DNA of 7,721 bases from positions 1-7,721 of the forward strand of contig CAWCKM010000032.1 of the NCBI GenBank assembly GCA_963796125.1, written 5' to 3'. The notes below the pieces were generated by a model that was given only the letters and a program-made list of their open reading frames with translations, made no database searches and was not told the DNA's origin. Made by a program: the position numbers and the translations under genes. Position 1 is the stretch's first letter, and every line of letters starts with the position of its first letter. This DNA comes from DASPRG01 sp963796125 (GTDB lineage: Bacteria; Nitrospirota; Thermodesulfovibrionia; Thermodesulfovibrionales; SM23-35). This document shows, piece after piece, positions 7,129 to 7,721 of the stretch.

Positions 7129-7155
7129 AAGGCCGCCTTCGGGCGGCCTTTTTTT
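7129..7155 (+). terminator. Rho-independent terminator of the operon
   Basis: AAGGCCGCC-TTCG-GGCGGCCTT forms a 9-bp GC-rich stem (7129-7150) with a stable TTCG tetraloop and runs into seven Ts (7149-7155). It lies 16 bases after the porin stop codon and should end transcription from the sigma-54 promoter efficiently. Confidence 0.95.
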
Positions 7156-7227
7156 ATGATATAATTTTGGGTTATGTTATTAACCGGTAAAGATTTTAAA
7201 AGTTGTGTGAGTTTTTGAAGTTAGTAT

Positions 7228-7290
7228 TTGTCATCCCGAACTTGTTTCGGGATCTGAAATATAGATGCTGAAACAAGTTCAGCATGACAA
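7228..7290. repeat. Palindromic repeat element with two internal hairpins (REP/MITE-like)
   Basis: The outer arms TTGTCAT (7228-7234) and ATGACAA (7284-7290) are reverse complements. Inside are two hairpins: ATCCCGAA-CTTGT-TTCGGGAT (7233-7253) and ATGCTGAA-ACAAG-TTCAGCAT (7265-7285). The two hairpin halves are near reverse complements of each other, so the whole can fold as a cruciform. This design matches short intergenic repeats dispersed in many bacterial genomes. Its copy number cannot be judged from one window. Confidence 0.7.
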
Positions 7291-7311
7291 ACCATTGGAA
7301 TAGAGTTCGTT

Positions 7312-7588
7312 ATGAATAATGCAAGTGCCCATTTATTCATAGATGGGATGGTGCAAGGGGTTTTTTACAGGGCCTTCACAAGGGATATTGCACATACTCT
7401 CGGATCGACGGTTGGGTAAGGAACCTTTTTGATGGCAGGGTTGAAGCAGTATTTGAAGGCAAAAGGGAATTCATCGAGAGGGCTGTTAAGGAATGTTACA
7501 GTGGTCCACTGGTGCAAGGGTGATGAATATTGAGGTGAAATGGGAAGAATTTAAGGGAGACCTGAGGGGATTTACTATAAGGTATTGA
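7312..7588 (+). pseudogene. acyP: Acylphosphatase, interrupted by two single-base indels
   Basis: Acylphosphatase hydrolyses carboxyl-phosphate bonds such as acetyl phosphate and is a small cytoplasmic enzyme of about 90 residues. The ATG at 7312 opens MNNASAHLFIDGMVQGVFYR, carrying the signature VQGVFYR with the phosphate-binding Arg. The frame stops at TAA 7417-7419. It resumes one frame over as GWVRNLFDGRVEAVFEG, with the catalytic Asn in VRN, and runs to TGA 7521-7523. It then resumes again as GARVMNIEVKWEEF to FTIRY and TGA 7586-7588. Restoring one base near 7405-7412 and one near 7508-7510 (CCACTGG to CCACCTGG gives GPPGARV) yields 92 residues, the exact family size. Both active-site residues are kept and there are no nonsense substitutions, so sequence error or very recent damage is likely. 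It lies after the terminator and so is outside the operon. Confidence 0.85.
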
Positions 7589-7625
7589 GTCTTATTACTA
7601 AAGGTTTTGTAATATCATATATAGT

Positions 7626-7707
7626 GCAGTCATTGCGAGCATAGCGAAGCAATCTTTGCATAATCAGATTGCTTCATCGGTCTTAACGACCTCCTCGCAA
7701 TGACTGC
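7626..7707. repeat. Palindromic repeat element (GTCATTGCGAG type, MITE-like)
   Basis: The outer arms GCAGTCATTGCGAG (7626-7639) and CTCGCAATGACTGC (7694-7707) are a perfect 14-bp inverted repeat. The inner arms GAAGCAATCT (7646-7655) and AGATTGCTTC (7666-7675) form a further 10-bp stem around a 10-base loop. The overall pattern (GTCATTGCGAG, GAAGCAATCT and its mirror) is one I recall as a frequent dispersed intergenic repeat in Nitrospirota, Desulfobacterota and some other genomes. It has no coding capacity and would move only if mobilised in trans. Confidence 0.75.
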
Positions 7708-7721
7708 GTGTTCAGCTTGTA

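Noticed and set aside
7160..7165. TATAAT as a -10 promoter element for acyP
   Set aside because: The matching -35 position falls inside the terminator stem with no TTGACA-like sequence, and the gene start is about 150 bases away.
7228..7707. CRISPR array
   Set aside because: The two repeats differ from each other, are not regularly spaced and flank a gene. They are individual palindromic elements.

Overview
The window looks like a chromosomal segment of a Gram-negative bacterium, possibly Nitrospirota or Desulfobacterota (formerly Deltaproteobacteria). This rests on a sigma-54 activator and promoter, an outer-membrane porin-like protein, a TauE/SafE gene next to a universal stress protein gene, and short palindromic repeats of a kind I associate with those groups. 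The lineage is inferred, not shown.

Layout, all on the + strand. Positions 1-109 hold the probable Pro/Ser/Gln-rich tail of an upstream gene. A complete EamA/DMT transporter gene follows (196-1065). Next comes a sigma-54-dependent response regulator (1143-2445) whose C-terminal DNA-binding helix-turn-helix is displaced by one base into another frame. The intergenic region 2446-2653 is the most informative non-coding part. It carries two 17-bp inverted repeats of the same design (TGCAAY-N5-RTTGCA), an IHF-like match and a sigma-54 -24/-12 promoter (GG-N10-GC). Downstream is an apparent operon: a 10-codon leader ORF abutting a 59-residue lysine-rich protein, a TauE/SafE-type permease, a conserved protein with two membrane segments, a universal stress protein, and, after a palindromic spacer, a beta-barrel porin. 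A strong intrinsic terminator at 7129-7155 closes the unit. The last 560 bases hold an acylphosphatase gene (acyP) broken by two indels, flanked by two different palindromic repeat elements.

Reading: the regulator probably binds the two inverted repeats and activates the sigma-54 promoter. That would switch on an envelope module made of an inner-membrane anion permease, an accessory membrane protein, a cytoplasmic stress protein and an outer-membrane channel. The transported substrate cannot be read from the sequence.

A caution applies to the whole window. Five genes (regulator, TauE, two-TM protein, porin, acyP) are interrupted by at least 11 frame changes, yet protein signal continues across each break and no nonsense substitution is needed to explain any of them. 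The nine in the regulator-operon part are all explained most simply by one extra base, and the two in acyP by one missing base. Indel sequencing or assembly error is the likeliest cause; recent gene decay is the alternative. The EamA, lysine-rich and universal stress protein genes are intact.
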